This document shows, piece after piece, positions 54,546 to 63,941 of a DNA stretch of 64,000 nucleotides. Below the pieces are notes generated by a model. That model made no database searches and had not been told where the DNA came from. It saw only the letters and a program-made list of their open reading frames with translations. Source of the DNA: Alkalibacterium sp. (lineage in GTDB: Bacteria > Bacillota > Bacilli > Lactobacillales > Carnobacteriaceae_A). The DNA lies in the NCBI GenBank assembly GCA_020832185.1, contig JAFIFE010000023.1:185301-249300 (forward strand), written 5' to 3'. Position 1 is the stretch's first letter; every line of letters starts with the position of its first letter. Position numbers and translations under genes: made by a program.

Positions 54546-55314
54546 AGGATTAGATACACTTTCAAACAGTTTCAATGTGTTGACCCAGAAACAGAAAAAC
54601 ATGGCGACGAATGCTGCCAATACGATGACACCGGGGTATAAATCTCAACAGATGTTCACCAGCACGACTGGTCAAGTCGATATACATAATTACACACGTG
54701 GGCCTGAATCCAACAGACGTCGTGATGTCGGAGAACTTGTTTTTGGCAACCAGCTGGATGAAGCAGTTCGCAATTTCTCGCCTGGAGGATTTCAGTTAAC
54801 TGAAAACAGAACCGATGTGGCAGTTAATGGTGCGGCATTCTTCACCGTTCAAAACGATGCGGGTGAATTATTTTATACTAAGAACGGAAACTTTTCGGTA
54901 AGCGGGACGGGTGAGCTGATCACTCAAGAAGGATTCACAGTTATGGGGATTGAACAGAATGGAGACATTACACCAATCACTGTGGGTACGGATACTGAAC
55001 AGACATTTACGATAGATGCGAACGGCTTTGTCTACACAGATAATCAAGCGCCACAGTTTCTTTTCATGAGTGAATTTGAAAATCCTGGAGAGCTTGCTAG
55101 TGCAGGCGGGACTTTATTCCAAGGTGGAAATGGCATTCCAGTAGGAGAAGGATTTAGTATTGAACAAGGATACGTTGAATCGTCAAATGTCGATATGGTC
55201 GATATCATGAGCGATATGCTTCAAATCTCAAGAGAATTCGAAGCCAATCAGCGTGTTCTTCAGTCCACAGATGAAACACTGAAACGTGCAGCGCAAGAAG
55301 TCGGACGCACATAA
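54538..55314 (+). CDS. Flagellar rod/hook basal-body protein (FlgF/FlhO type)
   Basis: A 258-aa axial protein: MIRGLDTLSNSFNVLTQKQKN at the N-terminus, NMATNAANTMTPGYKSQQMF (NTMTPGY in place of NxNTxGY) and a C-terminal SSNVDMVDIMSDMLQISREFEANQRV. By order (fliA, this gene, then a second rod gene) it corresponds to Bacillus flhO, the proximal of the two distal-rod proteins. FlgF and FlgG cannot be separated with certainty by sequence alone. Confidence 0.85.
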   Translation: MIRGLDTLSNSFNVLTQKQKNMATNAANTMTPGYKSQQMFTSTTGQVDIHNYTRGPESNRRRDVGELVFGNQLDEAVRNFSPGGFQLTENRTDVAVNGAAFFTVQNDAGELFYTKNGNFSVSGTGELITQEGFTVMGIEQNGDITPITVGTDTEQTFTIDANGFVYTDNQAPQFLFMSEFENPGELASAGGTLFQGGNGIPVGEGFSIEQGYVESSNVDMVDIMSDMLQISREFEANQRVLQSTDETLKRAAQEVGRT

Positions 55315-55329
55315 GGAGGCAATTGATCA

Positions 55330-56106
55330 ATGAATATTCCATACAGTATTTCGAAAAGCGCCTTACAGACACACCAGCATAAAATGAATCATATTTCTCA
55401 TAATATTTCGAATGTGAACACCACAGGCTACAAGAAAAAAGAAGTTCAGTTCAGCGAGCTTATTCACAATGCAGTTACTGAGCAGGATGTCCGTCTTCTG
55501 GAAGGATCAGAAGACATCTCTTTAAATACTGGGGTAAAAATCGGAACAAGTAAAGACAGCTTCACACAAGGAGGATTGACTCAGACTGGCGATCCTTTAC
55601 ATCTGGCAATTGGTGGGAATGGCTTTTTCGGCATTCGAACAGCCGATAATGAATTGCTTCTGACACGTGATGGGGCTTTCCATTTGAACTCTGAAGGGCA
55701 AATTGTGAATGACCGCGGTGATTCACTTGAAATGCAGATCACGGTTCCGACCAATCAATGGGATACTGAATCCTTGGTCATCAGTAAATCTGGTGAAGTT
55801 CTGTCTCAGATAAATGGACAGGAGACTGTTGTCGGATTTATTCCACTGTATATGCCTCCACATTCAACTGCGATTGAATCAACGGGTGGAAATACCTACC
55901 GAGTAGGAGAAGGCATTGAGTTACTGACCTCAAATGCTAATCCAGAAGCATTTGGCAGTGTGATGAGCGGTCACCTTGAAGCATCAACAGTCGATCTGGC
56001 TCAGAGCCTAATGGAAATGATCATGTCTCAACGCGCCTATTCATTGAACGCACAAGTCATTCAAAGTACAGATGAAATCCAGTCACTGATCAATCAATTT
56101 ACTTAA
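55330..56106 (+). CDS. flgG: Flagellar distal rod protein (FlgG/FlhP type)
   Basis: A 258-aa axial protein with the canonical HNISNVNTTGYKKKEVQF motif and a C-terminal EASTVDLAQSLMEMIMSQRAYSLNAQVIQ helix. It pairs with the preceding gene as the distal rod, as Bacillus FlhP does. TAAGGAGGC lies before the ATG. A separate ATPase gene follows after 43 bp. Confidence 0.88.
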   Translation: MNIPYSISKSALQTHQHKMNHISHNISNVNTTGYKKKEVQFSELIHNAVTEQDVRLLEGSEDISLNTGVKIGTSKDSFTQGGLTQTGDPLHLAIGGNGFFGIRTADNELLLTRDGAFHLNSEGQIVNDRGDSLEMQITVPTNQWDTESLVISKSGEVLSQINGQETVVGFIPLYMPPHSTAIESTGGNTYRVGEGIELLTSNANPEAFGSVMSGHLEASTVDLAQSLMEMIMSQRAYSLNAQVIQSTDEIQSLINQFT

Positions 56107-56149
56107 TTAGAACGGCAAGTTACAGGATAGATGAAAAGGGGGCTCTCTC

Positions 56150-56869
56150 ATGATCAGAATTATTAATGTATCCAAAAGCTATAAAAAAACAGACACACAA
56201 GCTCTGATAGATGTCTCAATCGATATTGACCAGGGGGAGTTCATCTACCTGATCGGTAAAAGTGGATCTGGAAAATCCACTTTGCTTAAACACTTATATG
56301 GACAGGTCAACCCCACTCAGGGGCACGTCGTATTCGATTCATTTGTCGTCAATAAATTAAAATCAAAAGAACTGCCTGCATTAAGAAGACAGGTAGGTGT
56401 AGTTTTTCAGGAATACAACCTGCTGGACCACAAGACTGTGTATGAAAATGTTGCATATGTCCTTGAAGTAACTGGAGTAGAAGACCATTTGATTGAACAC
56501 AAAGTCATGGAAGCATTGACAACTGTCGGATTGAAGCATAAAGCGCTCGATTACCCTTCAGATTGCTCGGGTGGAGAGCAGCAGCGAGTTGCGATCGCTA
56601 GAGCCATTGTCCATAAGCCTAAAGTGCTGATCGCTGACGAGCCTACCGGGAATCTGGACCCGCGTACAAGCCTGCTGATGCTGAGGCTGCTTCACAAAAT
56701 CAACAAGTCTGGAACCACAGTCATTATGGCAACGCATGACTACAGTTTCGTTAATCATATGCCCGCGCGAGTCGTACGTCTGGAGAACGGGAAGGTCAAG
56801 AGTGACCGATCCAAAAACCATACCCTTCTTATACTGAACAATACGATGGGTGAGTACTACGTTATTTAA
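56150..56869 (+). CDS. FtsE-like ABC transporter ATP-binding protein, no permease partner
   Basis: A 239-aa ABC ATPase: Walker A GKSGSGKST (about 37-45), Q-loop in VVFQEYNLLD, signature CSGGEQQR (Cys in place of the usual Leu), Walker B VLIADEPTGNLD and the H-loop His in MATHDYSFV. The closest family by these segments is FtsE, the ATPase of the FtsEX complex that controls peptidoglycan hydrolases; LolD/MacB-type ATPases are an alternative. No FtsX-like membrane gene lies beside it; it is the last gene of the flagellar run before a terminator. About 20 extra residues follow the usual end. AAAAGGGGG precedes the ATG. Confidence 0.8.
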   Translation: MIRIINVSKSYKKTDTQALIDVSIDIDQGEFIYLIGKSGSGKSTLLKHLYGQVNPTQGHVVFDSFVVNKLKSKELPALRRQVGVVFQEYNLLDHKTVYENVAYVLEVTGVEDHLIEHKVMEALTTVGLKHKALDYPSDCSGGEQQRVAIARAIVHKPKVLIADEPTGNLDPRTSLLMLRLLHKINKSGTTVIMATHDYSFVNHMPARVVRLENGKVKSDRSKNHTLLILNNTMGEYYVI

Positions 56870-56883
56870 CTGATTTTAGTTTG

Positions 56884-56914
56884 GAGACACTTTTAGTCGA
56901 GTGTCTCTTTTTTT
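56884..56914 (+). terminator. Terminator of the flagellar operon
   Basis: GAGACACT (56884-56891) pairs with AGTGTCTC (56900-56907), followed by a run of seven T. Confidence 0.93.
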
Positions 56915-57004
56915 GTCCCGAATATAGTGGCTTATTCTACTTTATGGCATTTTAGACTCAACTCGACAGTCTCATTTATTTCAGTTAAAGGTAAAACCGA
57001 TTTA

Positions 57005-57191
57005 ACATTAAACTCAAAAGCGTACAGTATTTGAGTTTAATGTACAGACGACGACTAACCCACACTCAAACGGTTAAAAAATTTGAGATAAGGGTAGTCA
57101 CTACCGTCACACGTAACTCTGCTGAAAGAAAATTTTGAGCGGACGGTTAAGTTATCTATATGACGCAACTCCAGGGAGTTCCCATTTTGAG
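57005..57191. repeat. Cluster of inverted CTCAAA/TTTGAG repeats in a non-coding stretch
   Basis: Between the flagellar terminator and the minus-strand chemoreceptor there is no gene (56915-57270). ACATTAAACTCAAA (57005-57018) faces its exact 14-bp complement (57030-57043) over 11 nt. CTCAAA (57065-57070) and TTTGAG (57082-57087) repeat the same motif with the same 11-nt spacing. Two more TTTGAG copies lie at 57134 and 57186. Short palindromes occur at 57093-57105 (GGTAGT/ACTACC) and 57167-57180 (AACTCC/GGAGTT). Confidence 0.6.
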
Positions 57192-57270
57192 TATCCTATT
57201 ATGATCATTTAACCCTCGACTCTAATACTGGAATAGTTTCAGTTACACTAAATTACATATTAAATGAGAA

Positions 57271-57307
57271 AAGACTTCCAGCCAGAGTTGGCAGGAAGTC
57301 TTTTTTT
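57271..57307. terminator. Terminator downstream of the minus-strand chemoreceptor, possibly bidirectional
   Basis: AAGACTTCC (57271-57279) pairs with GGAAGTCTT (57294-57302). The plus strand has a run of eight T after the stem; the minus strand, the direction of the chemoreceptor, has only TTTTCTC. Confidence 0.75.
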
Positions 57308-57320
57308 CTGATAGGCCTTA

Positions 57321-58946
57321 CTAAACAGGGGTGACCGCTGCTTTTTTCTTAAATCCGAATCGTTTAGGTTTGATCAAGTCTTCTATTAACTCTTCGTTTT
57401 CTTCCGATGTACTGCCTTGAAGTTTTTGAATGAGCGGATTCAGTTTTTCCACTTCGACACTTAAAGACTGAGCAATTTCTGTTGTGTCCTTAATGAGCTG
57501 CAGCTGCTTAACCGATTGATCATCCGTTGTATCTGTAATGATTGCAGTTTCTTCTGCGATTTCCTGCATAAGATCTAAAGCTTCCAAAATCTTCTGGGAG
57601 TTAGTCGAAATAGAGGCGGATGTAGAAGCCGTTTTATTAATGTCATTATCCAGCGTTTGAACGGCTTCCAGAATGGACTGGAATTTAGTTTCTGTTTTTG
57701 CCACACTGTTTAAACTATCAGCCATTTTAGATTGACCGATGCTGACTGATTCGTTTGCCTGGTTACTATCGGATTGAATCGTTTTAATAATCGAACCGAC
57801 TTTTTTGACTGCTTCATCTGTCTGATTAGATAATTTTCTCACTTCTTCAGCGACTACAGCAAAGCCTTTTCCTGCTGCTCCAGCTTGTGCAGCTTCTATT
57901 GCCGCATTTAGGGCAAGCAGGTTTGTTTTTTCAGATATTGCCGAGATCACTGTGATAATACTGTCTATTTCTTTAGACCGTGAATCCAAGGAAGAGACCA
58001 TTTGCTTGACGTGATTAAATGCTTCGGATAGTCTACCCATTTCTTCAGTGGTTTGTTCGACCAGTTGGAATCCTTCTGTCGATTCTGTCGTCATCAGTTT
58101 AGAAGAAGAGACGATATTTCTGGAATTTGTTTCAATCTCATCAATGGAACGTGAAAAGGAGTCTAATATTTTCTGACTGTTAAGTGCCTGAGATACTTGT
58201 TTCTTAGAGCCTTCTCTGATTTTCTGAATAGAGTGTTTGACCTCTTCACTGCTCGATTGAGTAGAGGAGGCGTTTGTTGTTAATTTTCTGGCGGTCAAGT
58301 CTACCTGATCACTTGTCCCAACTAACTGTTCAATAATGGATTGAATCGTCTGTTCACTCGCCTGATTGATTGCTTCCAGATCTTTCACTTGTTTTTTATT
58401 CGAAGCAATCTGCATGGCGACAGCTCCGGAAGTTAAGACTACGAATACGGCATGAATCATGACCATTAAGAAAGAATAGTCACCGGGACCATATACAAAT
58501 AGCGTGGCTGGTGCAAAGAAGTAACCCAGTAAATGCTGAAAGGCGAATAGTCCGGCCATTAATGAAACGAGTGGAATTGAGTTATAGTAAGCCATGGTTG
58601 CCAATACCATAAATATACCAAAGTGATATTCGACTGCACCGAACCCGCCCATAATCATGCTGATGATTGAAAAAGTTAATGTCAATGTAACAATCAACGG
58701 TAAGTATCGTGCATTAGGCTTCTTATAAAGTAAGAATACAGATACTGCCAGCAGTAAGAAGGGGAGAGCCAGAAAAAGTCCGTTTACTAGATTGAAATAG
58801 CCTGGCAAAACGAGATCCGTTGCTTCTGCTATTCGAGCGTCATGCCCATGTCCTCCAAGTACATTAGCGCGATGAGCTATCTGAACAAGTATCGTCAATC
58901 CAAATGTGATACCAGCCAATCCAATCATAAGTTTATTCTTATTCAT
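57321..58946 (-). CDS. Methyl-accepting chemotaxis protein with multi-span membrane sensor
   Basis: A 541-aa receptor whose first 185 residues form about six TM helices instead of an extracellular domain. The sensor has His25, His33, His35, His108 (in VEYHFGIF), His138 (in FQHLLGYFF) and His165, most in or next to predicted membrane helices, which suggests a metal or cofactor site. HAMP is not evident. The signalling domain (about 230-510) has the tip [19 protein letters not shown] (Gln where Arg is usual) and [13 protein letters not shown]. It is expressed from its own sigma-28-type promoter and ends at a terminator. The signal is unknown. Confidence 0.85.
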   Translation of the reverse strand: MNKNKLMIGLAGITFGLTILVQIAHRANVLGGHGHDARIAEATDLVLPGYFNLVNGLFLALPFLLLAVSVFLLYKKPNARYLPLIVTLTLTFSIISMIMGGFGAVEYHFGIFMVLATMAYYNSIPLVSLMAGLFAFQHLLGYFFAPATLFVYGPGDYSFLMVMIHAVFVVLTSGAVAMQIASNKKQVKDLEAINQASEQTIQSIIEQLVGTSDQVDLTARKLTTNASSTQSSSEEVKHSIQKIREGSKKQVSQALNSQKILDSFSRSIDEIETNSRNIVSSSKLMTTESTEGFQLVEQTTEEMGRLSEAFNHVKQMVSSLDSRSKEIDSIITVISAISEKTNLLALNAAIEAAQAGAAGKGFAVVAEEVRKLSNQTDEAVKKVGSIIKTIQSDSNQANESVSIGQSKMADSLNSVAKTETKFQSILEAVQTLDNDINKTASTSASISTNSQKILEALDLMQEIAEETAIITDTTDDQSVKQLQLIKDTTEIAQSLSVEVEKLNPLIQKLQGSTSEENEELIEDLIKPKRFGFKKKAAVTPV

Positions 58947-59002
58947 TCAATCATTCCTTTACCCACAATTTTTAAACAACACAAGTTATTTAGTATACTT
59001 AC

Positions 59003-59028
59003 TATCGGTTAGTGAACAAAGATATTAA
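59003..59028 (-). promoter_or_regulatory. Sigma-28 promoter of the minus-strand chemoreceptor
   Basis: On the minus strand TTAA (59028-59025), a 16-nt spacer and CCGATA (59008-59003) lie about 57 nt before the start codon. Confidence 0.88.
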
Positions 59029-59117
59029 GCAATTTGACCCAATATATTCAAAAAAACATGTATACTTAATACAGACTCACACACTACTGATCAGGCAGAT
59101 CAGACGGGGGAATACCA

Positions 59118-60464
59118 ATGATTGAAAAGTGGAACCTTAATATAGAAGAAACAAAAATCTGGGTGACGCTAGGCGGGAGTGTCCTGTTCTCTTTTCTCCT
59201 TGCCATATTCGTTATTTCTCTTGATACGAGAGTGATTCCTATCCTCAACGAATTTCCGACGTGGACCTTAACAAGTGTAAATCTGGCAAGAGAGATCCTC
59301 AGTTTGTTAGCTGGATCATTATTCTCTGTCGCTACTTTTACCTTTGCTACTATGCTGACGATCATTACATTATATACTTCTAATTTCAGTCCACGGGCAA
59401 TTGAGAATTTCCTGCTCAACCGGACGTCCATGCAGACTCTGGGCATTTTCTTAGGAGGGTTTATTTACTGTCTGTCCTCCCTGTTTTTTATGAGAAGCTC
59501 AGAGGATGAATTTCTGGTCGTGTCTGCAACAGTGGCATTATTTTATGCTTTCGGTTCAGTTATCATGTTTACTCGTTTTGTCTACTCCAGCTCACAGTTC
59601 GTTCAGCTGGAAAAGCTGATTCATAATCTGTATTCTGACGCCGAAAAAGTGTATGACGACTACATTGACAGATTCAAAGAGTATGAAACGGTTAAACATC
59701 TGCCAGAAGTAGAGTACATGTATACCTATACAATCAATGCCACTAAAAGCGCCTATATTGAACACATTGATTTTGAAGGGGTAAAAAAGATCTCAGAAAA
59801 TTCCGAATCATTAATTGAAATATATATCCGGGTGGGACACTTTATAGCTGAAGGAGAACCTGTAGCAGAAGTTAAAACAAATAAGAAAATCGATGATACG
59901 AAAAAATTGACTAAAAAAATAAATCAGAGCTTTAGTTATGAAGAACAGAAATCGACATTATATGACCCGGATTATGCGCGTTCGAAGTTGACAGAGGTTG
60001 CGTTAAGAGCAGTGTCTCCTGGAATCAACGATCCGAATACGGCCATCCATATTCTGCATTACAAAGCACTGCTCGAAAAACGATTGGCTTCTCTTCCAGG
60101 AAAGTATGTGATAATGAAACGGTCAGATGATCCATTGAAAGATGAAGAAACAGCCGAAAACTATAAAGGAACCGTATTTTACAGGTACAATGATTTTTCT
60201 GAAGATTTATATACGGGGTACTGGCAGCTGATCTTTTACATGCAAAAAGATATTTCAGGCGTTCATGCCCTTTTCGAGGCAGTAAAGACAATCGTTTATT
60301 CTGCTCATAGAGATAACCTCGGATTTATTAAAGAGTACAATGAGTACCTGCATAATATGACATCAAAAAACTTTAATGAACCATTTGATTTAAGAATTAT
60401 TGAGAAAGATTATGAAGGAATCAAAGCTATCATCACTAAAAGAGAAAACGAAACAAGTGACTAA
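59118..60464 (+). CDS. DUF2254 family membrane protein
   Basis: A 448-aa protein with four predicted TM helices in the first third (about 14-35, 60-82, 107-128 and 135-157) and a large soluble C-terminal part (about 165-448). The second helix includes SVATFTFATMLTIITLYTSNFSPR, a strongly conserved DUF2254 segment, and RAVSPGINDPNTA appears in the soluble part. The family has no established function. GGGGGAATACC precedes the ATG. It is divergent from one chemoreceptor and upstream of another, but its promoter has no sigma-28 match, so a link to motility is not shown. Confidence 0.82.
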   Translation: MIEKWNLNIEETKIWVTLGGSVLFSFLLAIFVISLDTRVIPILNEFPTWTLTSVNLAREILSLLAGSLFSVATFTFATMLTIITLYTSNFSPRAIENFLLNRTSMQTLGIFLGGFIYCLSSLFFMRSSEDEFLVVSATVALFYAFGSVIMFTRFVYSSSQFVQLEKLIHNLYSDAEKVYDDYIDRFKEYETVKHLPEVEYMYTYTINATKSAYIEHIDFEGVKKISENSESLIEIYIRVGHFIAEGEPVAEVKTNKKIDDTKKLTKKINQSFSYEEQKSTLYDPDYARSKLTEVALRAVSPGINDPNTAIHILHYKALLEKRLASLPGKYVIMKRSDDPLKDEETAENYKGTVFYRYNDFSEDLYTGYWQLIFYMQKDISGVHALFEAVKTIVYSAHRDNLGFIKEYNEYLHNMTSKNFNEPFDLRIIEKDYEGIKAIITKRENETSD

Positions 60465-60480
60465 AGGATTAACAGTTAAG

Positions 60481-60520
60481 CAGTTAAACAGTGTACCCGT
60501 GCTGTTTAACTGTTTTTCTT
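60481..60520 (+). terminator. Terminator after the DUF2254 gene
   Basis: CAGTTAAACAG (60481-60491) pairs perfectly with CTGTTTAACTG (60502-60512), followed by TTTTCTTTTTG. Confidence 0.9.
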
Positions 60521-60545
60521 TTTGTAAACTAATAGGCTCAGGGAC

Positions 60546-60571
60546 TTAACACATGATCAGAATAACCGATA
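60546..60571 (+). promoter_or_regulatory. Sigma-28 promoter of the fourth chemoreceptor
   Basis: TTAA (60546-60549), a 16-nt spacer and CCGATA (60566-60571) lie about 37 nt before the start codon. Confidence 0.88.
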
Positions 60572-60607
60572 ATAATGAGTAGGTAGACTTTAGAAGGGGT
60601 GTTGTGA

Positions 60608-62143
60608 ATGAAAACCGCTACAATTGAAGGCAATACAGTAATAACTAATGAAGCCTTAATCTCTAAATCAGTGAAAGATAGGTTTAACGAAAAAGCAACG
60701 AAGCTGCTGACATATTTATCAGTAGGTATTGTGGTAACATCTTACCCTATACTGTTCCTGTTTTCGGTGATGAACTGGACCGAATCAAATACATACGGAA
60801 CACTGGTAGCGACAACAGCGCTTGTCAGTGTATTGATGCTGGTGTCATATAAACTATTCGGTCAGAAGAAACAAGGGAAGTATCTGACAGTTTTCCTGAT
60901 GTATTTCTTCCCAGTCATTATCAATGCCACGCTGTATTCAAATTCAGCTTGGAGCGTTTTATTCTTATACTTAGTCTTATCTATTTTATATTTAAGCAAA
61001 AAGATACTGCTTTTATCAGCCGCTATGGGGATCATTAATATGGCTGTCATTATTTACTTTGACTTTACCATGGTATCTGATTCAGTGGAATTAAGCGTCA
61101 TGCTGATCATGTACTTATTCACAGCAGTAGCAGGATATGTAGTGGTTTCTAACGGTGAAAAATTAATCTCACAAATCGAAAAAGACTCAGCTGACTCATT
61201 GTCTCAGTCGGATCACATGAAGACCATCATAGAAGCTGCCCAGTATACGATTCAGCAGCTGCGTCATAGCGCTCAGTCGCTGGATAAAACAAGTGCATCT
61301 ATTGTTCAGGCTTCAGATGAAGTGAACCGTGCAATAGAAGATATTGCCAGTTCAACATCCAGTCAGGCAGAAGACACAGAAAATGGGGCAGAGCATGTGA
61401 ACGACCTTGGAAAACTCCTTAAAGAGCATTCGAAGCATATGACTCAACTGACCAACAAGACTCACGAAGCAAGCTCGCTCAGAAAATCAAGTATGGAAAA
61501 TCTGACTTCACTGACTGACAATACAAACTTGAGTATTGATAATGTGAGAGAAATTGAAACAATGATTCAATCTACTTCAGTATCCGTGGCTAAAATAGAA
61601 GCAGCGTCATCTGAGATAGCAAACATTTCAGAACAGACTAATCTGCTTGCACTAAATGCCTCTATCGAAGCAGCCAGAGCAGGAGAAGAAGGAAGAGGAT
61701 TTGCTGTTGTCGCTGAAGAAATCAGAAAACTGGCAGAACAGTCTCATCAATTTAATGAAGAAATTGTCGAAGTAATCAGTAATCTAACAAAACAGACAAA
61801 AGAAGCCGTTGGGGCCGTCATTAATTTAAGAGAAATCACTAAAGAGCAGCAAGGAAGTCTGAATGATACAAATAATCAGTTTGACTCCCTTTCCGCAGCA
61901 ATCGTCATACTTGAATCAGTTATTTCCACTGTTACTGACGCAGGAGAAAAGATGGAAGTGAAAACAGATGAACTGATTGATATTATGCAAAGTTTATCAG
62001 CTGCTTCTGAGGAGAATGCATCAACGACTGAAGAGATTTCTGCCTCAACTGGATCGACTGCCAATGATATAACGCTGATTTCAAATGAAATTCATGATAT
62101 CACTTTACAGGTCAAAGAACTGGAAACAGTTATTAGTGACTGA
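60608..62143 (+). CDS. Methyl-accepting chemotaxis protein, membrane-embedded sensor
   Basis: A 511-aa receptor. After a 30-residue cytoplasmic N-tail, about six TM helices (about 33-185) replace an extracellular domain, so it may sense a membrane-related or cytoplasmic cue. The rest is a signalling domain with the tip [20 protein letters not shown] and [13 protein letters not shown]. Unlike the minus-strand receptor it has no histidines in the membrane part. GAAGGGGTG precedes the ATG. It is monocistronic behind its own sigma-28 promoter; no clear terminator follows in the 150 bp before the next gene. Confidence 0.86.
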   Translation: MKTATIEGNTVITNEALISKSVKDRFNEKATKLLTYLSVGIVVTSYPILFLFSVMNWTESNTYGTLVATTALVSVLMLVSYKLFGQKKQGKYLTVFLMYFFPVIINATLYSNSAWSVLFLYLVLSILYLSKKILLLSAAMGIINMAVIIYFDFTMVSDSVELSVMLIMYLFTAVAGYVVVSNGEKLISQIEKDSADSLSQSDHMKTIIEAAQYTIQQLRHSAQSLDKTSASIVQASDEVNRAIEDIASSTSSQAEDTENGAEHVNDLGKLLKEHSKHMTQLTNKTHEASSLRKSSMENLTSLTDNTNLSIDNVREIETMIQSTSVSVAKIEAASSEIANISEQTNLLALNASIEAARAGEEGRGFAVVAEEIRKLAEQSHQFNEEIVEVISNLTKQTKEAVGAVINLREITKEQQGSLNDTNNQFDSLSAAIVILESVISTVTDAGEKMEVKTDELIDIMQSLSAASEENASTTEEISASTGSTANDITLISNEIHDITLQVKELETVISD

Positions 62144-62334
62144 AAAACGACAAGTATTAGAGGTTTATCGACTGTAAATTGAGTTGGAAATAAAAAAACA
62201 CACTATAGGCAATATTTTTGATTAATCTTTATTAATAATATGATAAAATACTCTTAAGGATTTCTTTATCGCATCAAATAGGCATAATATAAGCGTTGAT
62301 GACGTTTGATTATGTAAAAGGAGCACTGAATCGT

Positions 62335-63936
62335 ATGACAAACATCTTTGGATGGATATTGAACGTAAGTACTTACCAACTGAATACTCAAGTCCTGTTC
62401 GAATATATGGTGACATTACTTACACTAGGTATTGTGTACTATTGGACCAGACGATTCTTCAAACCTGCCCATGTTTTCTCGATAGTAAATGATCCATTGC
62501 AATACCCTGATGATGAAAAGAAGAAAGAACCTGCCAAGGGCTGGATACAGGCATTTAAAAACTTTCTTTCTTTTGGAAACAAAAAAGAGCTTTTTCTGCA
62601 GGAAGAAATTCAAAAAAAGCAGAACCAGTTAAATCAGGTGAAATATTTCGATATGCTTACTAAACTACCTAATAGGGTCAAACTGATGAAGGATTTTAAA
62701 GATCGCCTAACGGTGCATACAGATAAGGATGTATTTGCTGAAGTATCGATCTTTATCCTGGATATAGACCGGTTTAGAACCATTAATGAACTGCATGGGC
62801 GTGAGGCAGGAGATAGGGTGCTCATCAAGATTATCGAGCGGCTTAGAACGTTATTAGGTGAACGTGCGGTCATTGCTAGAGAAAGTGAAGATGAAATCTA
62901 TATTCTTATTGAAAATGTCGATGAAAAGCAGACCCTGCAGTTGGGAAGAGATATCGTCGATTTATTTACAAAGCCATTTAAAGTCAATCACTCAACGTTT
63001 TATGTAACAGCTAGTGTTGGAATCAGTCGTTACCCGGAAACCGCTCAGGATATGGAAGCTTTGCTGCAACAGGCAGAGATAGCTATGTATAAGGTGAAAC
63101 ATTCAGGGAAAAACAATTATCATTTATTCATGACTGATGATGCCGCTGCAATCGAGCGTAAACGTCGAATTGAATTTGGACTGAAAGAAGCGTTGCTTAA
63201 TAATGAATTGTATTTAGTGTATCAACCCAAAGTCGAAATGGATAATGGCCATATATACGGCGTCGAAGCTTTGCTGCGCTGGGAAAACCCAATATTAGGA
63301 TTAGTCTCTCCGGTTGAATTTATCCCTATAGCTGAAGAGTCAGGCATGATCAATGAGATAGGGTATTGGGTCATCTACGAAGCGGTCAGACAAGCTAAAG
63401 AATGGCAAAAACAGAATATGTTCTTACATATCGCAGTGAATGTCTCAGCTTTACAATTCGAAGACCCGTATTTTGTGACCCGCGTCAAAAATGTACTTGA
63501 ACTCTATGATGTGGACGCGAGTCAATTCATCGTGGAAATCACGGAAAGCATCATGCAGAATGTCGAGCACGCCAATCGGGTCATTAAGGACCTGCATAAA
63601 ATTGGTGTAAGTGTAGCCATTGATGATTTTGGCACAGGGTATTCTTCATTGAGCGTTTTGAACAATGTCTTTATCGATATTGTCAAAATAGACAAGTCAT
63701 TTATAGATCATGTTATATCGAAAGAAAATACAGCGTCACTTGTTAAAACTATGATCCAAATGGGGAAGAGCTTGAACTTCAAAATCATTGCTGAAGGAAT
63801 AGAAAGTCTGGAACAGTCCGATTTCCTAAGAGAGAACTTGTGTGAGTATGGACAAGGCTATTTTTACAGTAAACCAGTTTCTCCCTCAGAAGTCACTAGA
63901 TTAACAAAACTAAAATTAAATGAAAGCTTAAGCTGA
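62335..63936 (+). CDS. Membrane protein with degenerate GGDEF and intact EAL domain (probable c-di-GMP phosphodiesterase)
   Basis: A 533-aa protein: one TM (about 20-38), a short coiled linker, a GGDEF-type domain (about 105-270) and an EAL domain (about 285-530). The GGDEF active site reads SEDEI at 184-188, so cyclase activity is unlikely. The EAL domain keeps its catalytic residues: EALLRW (Glu311), the Asn/Glu in VNVS and EITES, DDFGTGYSS, KIDKSFI, AEGIES and GQGYFYSKP. It should cleave c-di-GMP to pGpG, a signal that usually favours motility. The start is chosen at ATG 62335, 11 nt after AAAAGGAG; the frame is open further upstream (62296) but without a ribosome binding site. Confidence 0.85.
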   Translation: MTNIFGWILNVSTYQLNTQVLFEYMVTLLTLGIVYYWTRRFFKPAHVFSIVNDPLQYPDDEKKKEPAKGWIQAFKNFLSFGNKKELFLQEEIQKKQNQLNQVKYFDMLTKLPNRVKLMKDFKDRLTVHTDKDVFAEVSIFILDIDRFRTINELHGREAGDRVLIKIIERLRTLLGERAVIARESEDEIYILIENVDEKQTLQLGRDIVDLFTKPFKVNHSTFYVTASVGISRYPETAQDMEALLQQAEIAMYKVKHSGKNNYHLFMTDDAAAIERKRRIEFGLKEALLNNELYLVYQPKVEMDNGHIYGVEALLRWENPILGLVSPVEFIPIAEESGMINEIGYWVIYEAVRQAKEWQKQNMFLHIAVNVSALQFEDPYFVTRVKNVLELYDVDASQFIVEITESIMQNVEHANRVIKDLHKIGVSVAIDDFGTGYSSLSVLNNVFIDIVKIDKSFIDHVISKENTASLVKTMIQMGKSLNFKIIAEGIESLEQSDFLRENLCEYGQGYFYSKPVSPSEVTRLTKLKLNESLS

Positions 63937-63941
63937 TAAAA

